Of a stretch of DNA of 61,798 nucleotides, positions 26,759 through 35,472 are shown one piece after another; the first letter of the stretch is position 1, and every line of letters begins with the position of its first letter. Source of the stretch: Neobacillus cucumis (GTDB taxonomy: Bacteria > Bacillota > Bacilli > Bacillales_B > DSM-18226); contig NZ_JAMBOH010000031.1 of NCBI RefSeq assembly GCF_023715505.1, positions 1 to 61,798 on the forward strand, in the 5' to 3' direction. A program made the translations under genes and the position numbers. The notes beneath the pieces are model-generated. The model had not been told where the DNA came from, made no database searches, and saw only the letters and a list, made by a program, of their open reading frames with translations.

Positions 26759-27949
26759 ATGACAGTTCAAGGGAAAGTATTGAATAAGTGGTTTACTGAA
26801 ACAGAGTTAGAATTGATTGAAAAAGCTCGTGAAGCTGGCAAACTAGCTGAATCAGAATTAGTAACTTCAGAACTAAATGCATCTGTTTCTCGAAACTTTG
26901 TTAATAAGTTGATGGAAGCAGGTATTACACGTGCAATGCTTCCAAAAGAATACGGATGGCCACAAATATCATTACGTGGCCTAGGAGAAATTGTACGCAC
27001 TATTGCGTACCATAATATCTCTGCTGCGTGGGTAGGTTATTTCTTCCCATTACACAACTCTTTACCATCACACCTCCCACAAGAAGGTAGAGATGAAATG
27101 ATAAAATCAGGTGGTTTAATCGTTGATGTTTTTGCACCTGTTGGACAAGTAACTGTTGTAGATGGCGGAATTCGGTTAACTGGTACTTATAACTATACAA
27201 GTGGTGTTGCGTTTGCAGAGTGGATTGGATTAGGGGCATTTGCTCAATTACCTGAAGGGGATCGTCCTGAATTTATCATGGGATTCATGCGTAAAGAAGA
27301 AGTCCAAGTAAATGAAAACTGGGATACATTTGGTTTACGTGGTTCAGGTAGTAACCAGGTAGTTGCATCGGATGTATTTATTCCAAGAAGGCGTGTATTA
27401 AGACTTGAGGTTGCGAATGATACACGTCGTCCACCAGTGGGTTCTAATTATGATCCAGACTATCCATTTTATCATGTGCCATACTTTTCAGCATTCTATC
27501 TTGGATTCCCGAATATGGCATTAGGTGGAGCCAAACGTTTAATCGATGAGTATAAGCAGAGAACAGCAGCCCGAGTCCGTCTACATGGGGAGAATGAAAA
27601 AGATTCTCCACGTAGTCAACGAATTCTAGCTCAGCTTATGTTGCAATATAAAAAAGCGAATGGATTAATGGATCACTATTACGATTTATTAGCGACGTAT
27701 GAAACAGAAGGTCCTTATGAAAAAGGTGAGTTTTCTGCCGTTCGTGCAGAAATTATAAAAATTTGTCAGGATATTGCTACGACAGTAATGGTATCACTAG
27801 GAGGGGCATCTCTAACAAAGAATGACACGATAGAAGTATTTGTACGTGATATTATTGCAGTTGCCACACATGTTACTTCTTTGTATGAGGATGCTGTTTA
27901 TACCTACGGCCGTAATTTATATGGCTATCAAGGTATTGGTTGGGGTTAA
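26759..27949 (+). CDS. Two-component flavin monooxygenase, oxygenase subunit (acyl-CoA dehydrogenase fold)
   Basis: A 396-residue group D flavin monooxygenase, resembling HsaA and the C2 component of p-hydroxyphenylacetate hydroxylase. Diagnostic stretches are YNYTSGVAFAEWIGLGAF, WDTFGLRGSGSNQVVASDVF and the C-terminal SLGGASLTKNDTIEVFVRDI. The fold is that of acyl-CoA dehydrogenases, but these relatives use reduced flavin and oxygen to ortho-hydroxylate phenols. Reduced flavin would come from the reductase at 33846. It closes the first operon. The relative at 30564 shares long blocks (EIIRTIANHS/EIVRTIAYHN, FAPVGK/FAPVGQ). Confidence 0.85.
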   Translation: MTVQGKVLNKWFTETELELIEKAREAGKLAESELVTSELNASVSRNFVNKLMEAGITRAMLPKEYGWPQISLRGLGEIVRTIAYHNISAAWVGYFFPLHNSLPSHLPQEGRDEMIKSGGLIVDVFAPVGQVTVVDGGIRLTGTYNYTSGVAFAEWIGLGAFAQLPEGDRPEFIMGFMRKEEVQVNENWDTFGLRGSGSNQVVASDVFIPRRRVLRLEVANDTRRPPVGSNYDPDYPFYHVPYFSAFYLGFPNMALGGAKRLIDEYKQRTAARVRLHGENEKDSPRSQRILAQLMLQYKKANGLMDHYYDLLATYETEGPYEKGEFSAVRAEIIKICQDIATTVMVSLGGASLTKNDTIEVFVRDIIAVATHVTSLYEDAVYTYGRNLYGYQGIGWG

Positions 27950-27964
27950 TAGGCGTTACTTATT

Positions 27965-28160
27965 AAGGTTGCTGAGCCAAATGGACATTCTGTAGTCTTT
28001 TATCATTTGATGAAGCAAGTTGACATTCCAAATGAAATTGGGACGATTAAAGCATTGCAATGCGTAATACACATCAGTTTAATGGCATACATCGGTGAAA
28101 TCATCAAAGAAAGCAAGGAAAAAAAGTCTATGAAAGTGAAACAATTAATTAGAGAAGTCT
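27965..28160 (+). pseudogene. Chimeric remnant: VOC C-terminus joined to an XdhC tail
   Basis: One frame reads VAEPNGHSVVFYHLMKQVDI, typical of the end of a glyoxalase-fold domain. It then passes directly into YIGEIIKESKEKKSMKVKQL, nearly identical to the C-terminus of XdhC encoded at 22690-22760. The DNA also matches (AAGCAAGGAAAAAAAG, ATGAAAGTGAAACAATTAA). Neither part has its body. This is a recombination scar that places the same xdhC tail on both sides of the first phenol cluster. Confidence 0.78.
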
Positions 28161-28181
28161 TGCCGCAGCCGGGCAGAGACG

Positions 28182-28239
28182 AGCTTGAATCGCAAAAACC
28201 GACGACGCGGATGCGCCGTCGGTTTTTGCGATTCAAGCT
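28182..28239. terminator. Very long perfect inverted repeat, bidirectional terminator
   Basis: Two perfect 23-base arms (AGCTTGAATCGCAAAAACCG plus ACG, and its complement) flank a 12-base loop at 28205-28216. The inner part (AAAAACCGACG/CGTCGGTTTTT) is a standard terminator; the outer GCTTGAATCGC extension doubles its length. Placed after the xdhC remnant and before the second regulator. Confidence 0.8.
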
Positions 28240-28505
28240 TTAACCATATGTAGACACCATCTATCACCTCAAGGGCCTAAATTTTCCATTGGCTTTTTGG
28301 TTGCAAGGGATTAGCTGAATTATTATGCAATAATATCTAAGTTTTCAGAAAAATATGTTAGAATGAAAATTGTACTCTGTAAATTATGGTAGCATAGAGT
28401 GCAAAACAAAAAAATGTGAAAGTGGAAAAAATAGAATTTCCATCGTGGTATATGATAACTGTTCATTTGTTCGATTGAGTACAGACTAAGGGGTTGAGTA
28501 AAAAA

Positions 28506-30338
28506 ATGAGTTTTAAGCAAATGCACATAAAGAATGCTTTTGAATTACCTAAAGAAGCAGCTTTGAATGAATTTTATGAACGAATCATTACAATCCCGAT
28601 TGAAGCCAGAACTAATTTGAAAAATGAGCTCACTACCGTCATTGGCGAGGAACGAACAAGAGGCGTGTTTATTCGCTACGGCTGGCATTGTGGTGTGAGT
28701 GATGCGGAAAAAGCCATGTCATTGCAATGGGATGATGAGATGGATTTGGTCCATGCAGGTCCTAAATTTCACAGGATGCATGGTTACTTAGATAAAGTGG
28801 AAATCTTGGAAATGAGCTTTGATGAGAATAAGAGGTGCAATTTTATTGAAGTCCTTTGGATTAATACGTTTGAAGCGTCTCAATATTTAAAAGCCAAAGG
28901 CCTTAGTAATGAGCCTGTTTGTCACAATTTGTGTGGATATGCAAGCGGTTACTTGTCAAAAGTGCTGCAACAGCCAATCCTTGTTAAGGAAGTGGAATGC
29001 CGGGCGATGGGCCACGAGCAATGTAAGTGCATTTGTATGCCAATTGAAAAGTGGGGAGAAGAAATTGCGAGTGACCTGAGTTATTATCAAGCTAATAGCA
29101 TGATCAAGGAACTCGATGAAATAACAGCGAAATTTAAAACGGAGCGGGACAATTTAAGTAAAGCGAGCGATATACACCGGCAATTAATTGAGGAACTGCT
29201 GTCGAACCAAGGGTTACAAAAAGTGGTGGATATTTTATATGAAACGACTGGATTACCAGTCTTTATTGAAGATGAATATCATCAAATTCTTGTAAAATCA
29301 GGAAACCTTCCGAAACAGCTTACGTTACATACTCTTAGAGATTCGAATACAACATTCGTACGTTATTCAGAGGAGCTTTCTATACTGCGCACCCCCATTT
29401 TAGCCGGACAGCAGATGAAAGGATATTGTTCTTTTGTTTACACAGGAGATCAGCAGCCAGATGAACTGGATTATATGATTATTGAAAAGGCTGCTTTAAC
29501 GTCTTCGCTCATTTTATTGAATGAAAGTATAAAGGTTAATACGGAGCAAACCATTAAACGCAGCTTTTTAAATGATATCCTAGAAGGTCGATTAGCAAAG
29601 GAAGAAATGTATAAAATCGCCTATTATTTAAATTTCAATCCTTCCTCGACCTATTGGATGCTAACGTTAGAACGATTTGTAAAGGAATCAAAAATTGAAC
29701 ATGAAATAGCGGTTAATGAGGAATGGATTCGTCATATTCATCTATTTTTGAAAGAGCGCAAGATCAATACTATTGTTTCACAGAAACTTAACAAAATTAT
29801 TATCTTAATTGAGTATCCTACTTTTGAAAGTTTACATATCTCACAGTCTACGTTTATTGATCAATTATTAAAGAATTGTTCGCAGCGCTTTCCGAAAAAT
29901 GGAATCTCTGTCGGTGTTAGCTCGGTCATCCAGGAGTTTTCACAAACTGTCACGCTATACAAGGAAACATTGGCGGCATTACGTGCAACAAACAATCGAA
30001 AAAATGTATATTACTTCGAAGAGCTTGGAATTGAAAGCGTTTTATTCCAAATACAGGATGATGTGCTGATTGAGCGCTTTGTGAATCAACATATTGGTAA
30101 GTTATTAGATGTAGATAGCGATGAATTTGAGTTAATAAAAACGTTATTTGCCTATATAGATAATGGAAGCAGTATTAACAATACGGCGAGGGAATTATCC
30201 ATGTCGATTAGCGGATTACGCTATCGGCTGGCCAAAATTAGTGAGATTTTAAACCATGATCTGAATGACACACAATATGCCTTCACGCTATATTTAGCCA
30301 TCAATATTTTAAAAGCGAAAGGAAAAATTGAGATTTAA
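28506..30338 (+). CDS. Second aromatic-sensing regulator: XylR-N/V4R fused to PucR-type helix-turn-helix
   Basis: A 610-residue protein if it starts at ATG 28506; AAGGGG is 12 bases upstream, and the TTG at 28494 is too close to it. Same architecture as the regulator at 22922. The zinc site is Cys139, Glu162, Cys165, Cys173 (identical spacing to DmpR/MopR), with Trp118 again 21 residues before the first Cys and a His in GPKFHRMHG. ASGYLSKVLQQPILVKEVEC matches the V4R core. The C-terminus (LSMSISGLRYRLAKISEILN) is the PucR HTH. It reads toward the operon at 30564 and probably activates it. No ATPase domain is present. Confidence 0.85.
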   Translation: MSFKQMHIKNAFELPKEAALNEFYERIITIPIEARTNLKNELTTVIGEERTRGVFIRYGWHCGVSDAEKAMSLQWDDEMDLVHAGPKFHRMHGYLDKVEILEMSFDENKRCNFIEVLWINTFEASQYLKAKGLSNEPVCHNLCGYASGYLSKVLQQPILVKEVECRAMGHEQCKCICMPIEKWGEEIASDLSYYQANSMIKELDEITAKFKTERDNLSKASDIHRQLIEELLSNQGLQKVVDILYETTGLPVFIEDEYHQILVKSGNLPKQLTLHTLRDSNTTFVRYSEELSILRTPILAGQQMKGYCSFVYTGDQQPDELDYMIIEKAALTSSLILLNESIKVNTEQTIKRSFLNDILEGRLAKEEMYKIAYYLNFNPSSTYWMLTLERFVKESKIEHEIAVNEEWIRHIHLFLKERKINTIVSQKLNKIIILIEYPTFESLHISQSTFIDQLLKNCSQRFPKNGISVGVSSVIQEFSQTVTLYKETLAALRATNNRKNVYYFEELGIESVLFQIQDDVLIERFVNQHIGKLLDVDSDEFELIKTLFAYIDNGSSINNTARELSMSISGLRYRLAKISEILNHDLNDTQYAFTLYLAINILKAKGKIEI

Positions 30339-30346
30339 AATATAAT

Positions 30347-30385
30347 GCCTTGCCCATTCACTTTGTTGATGGACAAGGCTTTTTC
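30347..30385 (+). terminator. Terminator after the second regulator
   Basis: GCCTTGCCCATTCA pairs with TTGATGGACAAGGC with mismatches, followed by TTTTTCG. Confidence 0.65.
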
Positions 30386-30531
30386 GTAGTTTACGCAATC
30401 CAATTAAATATATAAAGATAGTATTTAGTAGGAAACGTTTTAAAAACAATCGAAATTCAATACCTATTGTAGGTATATTTAAAATATTCTAAATATTATA
30501 ATTCAAATCAGTGGTAGATGCTTTATAGAAT

Positions 30532-30546
30532 TTGAAAACGTTTACT
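30532..30546 (+). promoter_or_regulatory. Catabolite-responsive element (cre) before the second operon
   Basis: TTGAAAACGTTTACT fits the cre consensus WTGNAANCGNWNNCW at every fixed position. It lies 18 bases before the start codon, downstream of any promoter, where bound CcpA would block transcription. Carbon catabolite repression of an aromatic operon is the expected logic. Confidence 0.7.
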
Positions 30547-30563
30547 TTAAAGGAGGAAGGTAT

Positions 30564-31766
30564 ATGACAGTTAATCTTTTAGAAGTGAAAAAGACTCCCA
30601 ACAAAGAAGAACTTCTTATGATGGCAAAGGAAGTCGGTTTATTAGCTGAGAAATACGCTTTAAAGGCAGATCAAGATTCAAAGCTTCCAGATGAGGTAAT
30701 TGAAAAAATAAAAGCAGCTGGGTTTCATAAACTTTTACGGCCAAAGGAATATGGCGGCCAAGATTTAGATTACTTTACTTTTGGTGAAATCATCCGAACG
30801 ATCGCAAATCATAGTATCGCCGCTGCATGGATAAGTTATTTCTTTGTTATTCATGAAACCTGGGTTGCGTTTTTACCAAAAGAAAGCCGTGATGAATTGT
30901 ATGGACATGGTGGCTTAATGGCAGATGTGTTTGCCCCTGTTGGGAAAGTAACAGAGGATGGCGAAGGCTACCGCCTTTCAGGGCAATGGAACTTCTGCAG
31001 CGGAGTGCTTTGGAGTGATTGGATTGGACTAGGCGCCATCACCAAGCTAAAGGATGGGACAGAGCCAGAATATTGTTTATTCATTTTGAATAAAGAGGAA
31101 GCGGAAATCGTCCATAACTGGGATGCAATGGGCTTGCGCGGCTCAGGAAGCAACGCGGTGAAAGTTGATAACGTTTACATACCGCCGAATCGAATTTTCC
31201 ATGCAACCCGTGTTATTAACGGTGCAGGTCCGGTAGATGGCAATTTTGAGCCTGATTATCAAATTTTTAATGTACCATATATCCCATGGTTTTTAATGGG
31301 CTTCCAATTTATTCAGATTGGCGGCATTGAACGATTGATTGATATTTTCCAAGAAAAAACAGAAAATCGGATTCGTATTTTTAACAATAATTCAAATGAA
31401 AAAGAAGCAGCAAGCAGTCAACGTGTACTGGCGGAATTAAAGCTACAATTAAGTTCCTTAAAAGGCTTAGCAAATGATTATGTTGAAAGGTTAACGTATT
31501 ATCAACAAAATCGCATTCGTACATTGGATGAAGAAGAGCGTGAAAGATTGTTCGGAATTCGTGGGCATATATCAAAAACGACTTCTGAGATGGCGCTCCG
31601 TATTTTATTAACTTTAGGTGGAAACTCCGTATTTAAAGGGCAGCCTACCGAATTGTTCGTGCGTGATATTATGACAGCGGCTTCTCATCCGACACACCAT
31701 TACGAAGATGCAATGGCCTCATATGGCAAGTCAATCTTTGGCTTTAAAGGAAACCCAATTTGGTAA
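30564..31766 (+). CDS. Two-component flavin monooxygenase, oxygenase subunit, second copy
   Basis: A 400-residue paralogue of the protein at 26759 with the same acyl-CoA dehydrogenase fold. Key blocks are LLRPKEYGGQDLDYFTFGEI, FAPVGKVTEDGEGYRLSGQW, WDAMGLRGSGSNAVKVDNVY and LLTLGGNSVFKGQPTELFVR. GGAGGAAGG precedes the ATG. Here it comes first in the operon, before the dioxygenase, whereas in the other cluster it comes last. It would hydroxylate a phenol to a catechol with reduced flavin from the reductase at 33846. Confidence 0.85.
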   Translation: MTVNLLEVKKTPNKEELLMMAKEVGLLAEKYALKADQDSKLPDEVIEKIKAAGFHKLLRPKEYGGQDLDYFTFGEIIRTIANHSIAAAWISYFFVIHETWVAFLPKESRDELYGHGGLMADVFAPVGKVTEDGEGYRLSGQWNFCSGVLWSDWIGLGAITKLKDGTEPEYCLFILNKEEAEIVHNWDAMGLRGSGSNAVKVDNVYIPPNRIFHATRVINGAGPVDGNFEPDYQIFNVPYIPWFLMGFQFIQIGGIERLIDIFQEKTENRIRIFNNNSNEKEAASSQRVLAELKLQLSSLKGLANDYVERLTYYQQNRIRTLDEEERERLFGIRGHISKTTSEMALRILLTLGGNSVFKGQPTELFVRDIMTAASHPTHHYEDAMASYGKSIFGFKGNPIW

Positions 31767-31790
31767 ATAAAACTTTGGAGGGAATGTGAA

Positions 31791-32768
31791 ATGATGAAAG
31801 AACCTATTTTTGATGTAGCACATCTGGCACATATTGAAATGTATAGTCCTAAAGTAGAAGAGTCTGTTTGGTTTTTTAAAGAAATTTTAGGGATGGAAGA
31901 ATCTCACCGCCAAGGTGATTCTGTTTATATGCGTGCTTACGAGGATTCCTATCATCATACATTGATCATTACCAAAAATGAGGAAGCGGGTCTTGGGCAT
32001 GTGGCTTGGCGTGCCACATCACCGCAAGCTCTAGAGCGTCGTGTACGAGAGATTGAAGCGACAGGTTATGGAATGGGGTGGATTGAAGGCGATGTCGGTC
32101 ATGGACCAGCCTACCAATTCACAACGCCAGATGGTCATAAAATGGAAATTCTTTGGGAGGTTGAATATTTCAAACCGAATGAAGAGCAAGCAACGCCACT
32201 TCTGAATCGTCCGCAAAAACGTCCACGCCGCGGAGTACCAGTACGCCGATTAGACCATGTGAATCTACTGGCGAACGAAACAAATAAAAACGTTGAGTTT
32301 TTAGAAAATGCACTTGGATTTAAAGTGCGCGAACGCATTCTAAATGATGATAATACAGATGTTGCAGCATGGTTAAGTTCAAACTCATTAGTGCATGAAG
32401 TGGCCATCATGGGAGACGCGTTAGCTGAAAGGGGAAGATTGCATCATATTTGCTACTGGTACGGGTATCCCCAACATTTAATGGATGTGAGTGAATTATT
32501 GGTAGAGCACGGCTTTAAAATTGAAGCAGGTCCTGGCAAGCACGGTGTTTCTCAGGCTTACTTCCTATATGTGATTGAACCAGGGGGCAATCGTGTTGAA
32601 TTATTCGGTGACACGGGATATCAAATTTTTGACCCAGACTGGAAAACGGTTGAATGGAAAGGGAAAGATTTAGAGCATGCCATTATTTGGTACGGTTCTA
32701 ATTTACCACAAGAGTTCTTTGAATATGGAACACCAGTGAGGAAAAAGGCAGTTGCACCAATAAAATAA
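31791..32768 (+). CDS. XylE-like extradiol dioxygenase, second copy
   Basis: A 325-residue dioxygenase. Iron ligands are His156 (RRLDHVNLL), His219 (RLHHICYW) and Glu270 (GNRVELFGD), with His251 (GPGKHGVSQ) as the acid-base residue. The tail [13 protein letters not shown] parallels YLIFEPDWEPVQW of the copy at 24942. Compared with that copy it has three extra residues in the N-domain linker region and a longer C-terminus. GGAGGG is eight bases before the first ATG; a second ATG follows at once. It follows the monooxygenase by 24 bases. Confidence 0.88.
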   Translation: MMKEPIFDVAHLAHIEMYSPKVEESVWFFKEILGMEESHRQGDSVYMRAYEDSYHHTLIITKNEEAGLGHVAWRATSPQALERRVREIEATGYGMGWIEGDVGHGPAYQFTTPDGHKMEILWEVEYFKPNEEQATPLLNRPQKRPRRGVPVRRLDHVNLLANETNKNVEFLENALGFKVRERILNDDNTDVAAWLSSNSLVHEVAIMGDALAERGRLHHICYWYGYPQHLMDVSELLVEHGFKIEAGPGKHGVSQAYFLYVIEPGGNRVELFGDTGYQIFDPDWKTVEWKGKDLEHAIIWYGSNLPQEFFEYGTPVRKKAVAPIK

Positions 32769-32788
32769 ACGATGGTGAATTGTTAAAG

Positions 32789-32897
32789 GTGAGCTTGTTG
32801 AAAGGGGAAACATGGACTTCCCTCTATCGTACAAGCTCACAATGAATGGAATCTAAAAGCGAGAGGAAGCTTTCAATAGTTTCCTCTATCTCTTTTT
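32789..32897 (+). terminator. Two stacked hairpins inside the second operon
   Basis: GTGAGCTTG (32789-32797) pairs with CAAGCTCAC (32832-32840). Then AGAGGAA (32862-32868) pairs with TTCCTCT (32881-32887) and is followed by ATCTCTTTTT. The second looks like an intrinsic terminator, so the hydrolase gene may be partly uncoupled from the genes before it, or read-through is tuned here. Confidence 0.55.
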
Positions 32898-32921
32898 AAT
32901 AGATGAAAGGAGCAATGCATT

Positions 32922-33740
32922 ATGACGATTATCTCAAAATATATGGATGTGAAAGGGATTAACACGCACTATCATGAGGAAGGGAACGGAGCAGAAAAAA
33001 TTATTTTAATTCATGGGTCAGGACCAGGTGTATCTGCCTTCGCAAACTGGCGCTTAATTATCCCACGTTTAAGTGAATCCTATCATGTCTTTGCACCAGA
33101 TATTATTGGTTTTGGTAAGACGGATAAACTCCCCGATCATCAATATACCGTTGAATTGTGGGTACAACATTTAATTAGCTTTATTGAATCCGTGTCTGAT
33201 GAGCCTGTTCACTTAGTCGGCAACTCAATGGGCGGTGCATTAGCACTCCATGTTGCCTACCAAAGACCGGACCTTGTAAAAAAATTAATTTTAATGGGTA
33301 GTGTTGGCATTAAACACCAAATTTCAGAAGGGTTAGAACGTGTTTGGGGTTATGAGCCAAGTTTGCAATCCATGCGAGAATTAATTGAGTTATTCTCCTA
33401 CGATGAAAAAGCAGCGAAAAATGAAGAATTAGTCCGTCTTCGCTATGAAGCTAGTATGGAACCCGAAGTGAAAGATGCCTTTTCGGCCATGTTCCCAGAG
33501 CCTCGCCAACAAAAACTGGACGAATTGGCGTTAACGGATGAACAAATTCAAAGCATTAACGTACAAACACTGTTATTCCATGGCTTGAATGACAGGGTTA
33601 TTCCCATTCAAGATACAAGCTACCGTCTGATTGAATTGCTTCCGCATGCAGAACTACATGTTTTTAATGAATGCGGCCATTGGACACAAATCGAAAAAAC
33701 CGAGCCGTTCGTGGAGAATATTTTAAGATTTATTAAATAA
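32922..33740 (+). CDS. Alpha/beta hydrolase for meta-cleavage products, second copy
   Basis: A 272-residue relative of the hydrolase at 25898. It has the HGSGPGVSAFANWR oxyanion loop, nucleophile Ser102 (VGNSMGGALAL), Asp224 (GLNDRV) and His253 (CGHWTQIEK). It should cleave the product of the dioxygenase at 31791. AAAGGAG precedes the ATG. The cap region (about residues 135-200) differs from the first copy, which suggests a different side chain on the ring-fission product. Confidence 0.88.
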   Translation: MTIISKYMDVKGINTHYHEEGNGAEKIILIHGSGPGVSAFANWRLIIPRLSESYHVFAPDIIGFGKTDKLPDHQYTVELWVQHLISFIESVSDEPVHLVGNSMGGALALHVAYQRPDLVKKLILMGSVGIKHQISEGLERVWGYEPSLQSMRELIELFSYDEKAAKNEELVRLRYEASMEPEVKDAFSAMFPEPRQQKLDELALTDEQIQSINVQTLLFHGLNDRVIPIQDTSYRLIELLPHAELHVFNECGHWTQIEKTEPFVENILRFIK

Positions 33741-33845
33741 TGAATCATAAGGATGAACCCTGCGCGTGATGGAGGATACCAAAAATAAAGGTGGGTAATT
33801 TCAATATTTCTACTACATAAAAATAATCTTGGGAGGTTGATAGAG

Positions 33846-34310
33846 ATGGATGATCGTCAATTTCGAACGGCAATGGGAAAATTCGCAACAGGGGTAACCG
33901 TGATTACCACGGAACTGGATGGAGATATACATGGTATGACAGCAAATGCCTTCATGTCTGTATCCCTTGATCCAAAGCTTGTTGTCATTTCAATAGGAGA
34001 AAGAGCAAAAATTTTAAATAAAATCAAGGAAAGCAAGATCTTTACCGTGAATATTTTGGCTGCGGATCAACAAGAGCTTTCGATGATTTTTGCCGGACAA
34101 ATCAAGGAACCTCGTGAAGTTGTTTTTGATCGTCTAGATGGCAAACCAGTATTAGCAGGCGCGTGCGCACAGGTGGCTTGCGAAGTATCCGTGGTGCATG
34201 TAGAAGGAGATCATACGTTGTTTATTGGAAAAGTAACCGATATTCACCTTGAAGAGAAGGAACCGCTTGTTTTCTTCAACGGAAAATATCGTGCATTGGC
34301 AGAAGTATAA
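33846..34310 (+). CDS. Flavin reductase of the two-component monooxygenase system
   Basis: A 154-residue FMN-binding reductase of the HpaC/HsaB family. KFATGVTVITTELDG, HGMTANAFMSVSLDPKLVVI and the late GDHTLFIGKV strand are typical. It uses NAD(P)H to reduce free flavin, which diffuses to the oxygenase. GGGAGG is nine bases before the chosen ATG; the TTG at 33837 abuts it and is rejected. Only one such gene is present for two oxygenases (26759 and 30564), so it probably serves both. Confidence 0.87.
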   Translation: MDDRQFRTAMGKFATGVTVITTELDGDIHGMTANAFMSVSLDPKLVVISIGERAKILNKIKESKIFTVNILAADQQELSMIFAGQIKEPREVVFDRLDGKPVLAGACAQVACEVSVVHVEGDHTLFIGKVTDIHLEEKEPLVFFNGKYRALAEV

Positions 34311-34345
34311 GCTGATTTCATTTTTGGAACATGAAAGGAGACTGT

Positions 34346-35311
34346 ATGGAAACAATCTATTTAAATAAGGAGAATTTGGCTGCTTATCAGGAAAGGGCAA
34401 GCGCAAAGGTTATGGCACTTGGATGTTTTGACGGTCTCCATCATGGGCATCTAAAAGTGATTCAAACCGCATGGCAGGAAGCAAAGGAAAGACAAGTCTC
34501 TCTTTCCGTCATGAGTTTCTTTCCTCACCCGAAAACGGTCATCGGGGGGAAGGGGTGTTTTCACTATTTAATGCCGCAGTCCGAAAAAGAAAAGAAGCTT
34601 AGTGAACTAGGTGTTGATACTTTTTACCTGGTGGAGTTCGATATAGACTTTGCAGGGTTGTCACCTCTAGCTTTTGTTAAGGAATATCTGATTAATCTGG
34701 GTGTTATTCATGCAGTAGCAGGATATGACTTTTCTTATGGCCGCCGAGGTGCAGGAAATATGACGACACTAAAACAAGATTCCGGAAATCGGATTGAGGT
34801 AACTACGGTCGATAAGGTGGAACACAAAGGGGAAAAAATTAGTTCGACTCGTATCAGACAACTACTGTTAGATGGGAATGTCGAGGAGCTGCCCGATCTG
34901 ATCGGTCACTCTTACGAAACAAAATGCGAAGGAACTGGATCCTTTTTAACTCCCTATTCGCACTATACACTACCTGCACCTGGACGCTATGATGTGACAT
35001 TGAAAAATAAGAGCAAATCTATTCAGACCAAAGTGACGGTAACCGAGAAAAGCTTAACGCTTACTAGTTTAGATCAGATTCCGTCATGGCTCGAAGGAAA
35101 CTTGACCATTGTCTGGAATCGACGGGTGAAGGCTGAAAAGGTTCAAACTGGGAAAAAGGATTATACTAATGTCATCCGTGGAAATTATCATCCTATAGTC
35201 AAGCTCACAGAGCTGGCTGGAAAAACGAATGTATATAATGCACGTGACAAGGTCATTCAAATTACGCAAGGTATCTCAATTCATCTAATTAAAGGTAAAA
35301 CGGAAGCATAA
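34346..35311 (+). CDS. FMN adenylyltransferase (FAD synthetase-like), no riboflavin kinase domain
   Basis: A 321-residue protein with the N-terminal nucleotidyltransferase domain of RibF: LGCFDGLHHGHLKVIQ, SFFPHPKTV, AGYDFSYGRRGAGN and ISSTRIRQLLLDGNVEELPD. The flavokinase domain of bifunctional RibF (its GxGrGxxLGFPTAN) is absent; instead a region of about 120 residues of unclear nature follows (residues about 200-321). It would convert FMN to FAD. AAAGGAG is five bases before ATG 34346; the ATG at 34331 is too far upstream of it. The gene is 35 bases after the flavin reductase, apparently co-transcribed, so local flavin supply is likely. Confidence 0.75.
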   Translation: METIYLNKENLAAYQERASAKVMALGCFDGLHHGHLKVIQTAWQEAKERQVSLSVMSFFPHPKTVIGGKGCFHYLMPQSEKEKKLSELGVDTFYLVEFDIDFAGLSPLAFVKEYLINLGVIHAVAGYDFSYGRRGAGNMTTLKQDSGNRIEVTTVDKVEHKGEKISSTRIRQLLLDGNVEELPDLIGHSYETKCEGTGSFLTPYSHYTLPAPGRYDVTLKNKSKSIQTKVTVTEKSLTLTSLDQIPSWLEGNLTIVWNRRVKAEKVQTGKKDYTNVIRGNYHPIVKLTELAGKTNVYNARDKVIQITQGISIHLIKGKTEA

Positions 35312-35330
35312 AGAGGCTTCCGTTTTTATT
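35299..35330 (+). terminator. Terminator overlapping the end of the FMN adenylyltransferase gene
   Basis: AACGGAAGC (35299-35307) pairs with GCTTCCGTT (35316-35324), followed by a T-rich run. It closes the flavin/phenol operon. Confidence 0.8.
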
Positions 35331-35472
35331 TTTTTTAGGAAGAGAATAACTATATTTTTAAAATAATTATTCCATAAATGATTTAATTTAGAAATTAAAT
35401 GGAGAACTTTATTGAAGTAATGTGTAAAATTTTAGAAGTTATTTTTTGGTATTTTAATGGAGGTGTCTTGCA

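Noticed and set aside
28007..28243. 78-codon gene starting at 28007
   Set aside because: Its text is the VOC remnant, the xdhC tail and the terminator arms read in one frame; it is a scar, not a gene.
33837..33845. TTG start for the flavin reductase
   Set aside because: It directly abuts GGGAGG with no spacer; the ATG at 33846 has a nine-base spacer.
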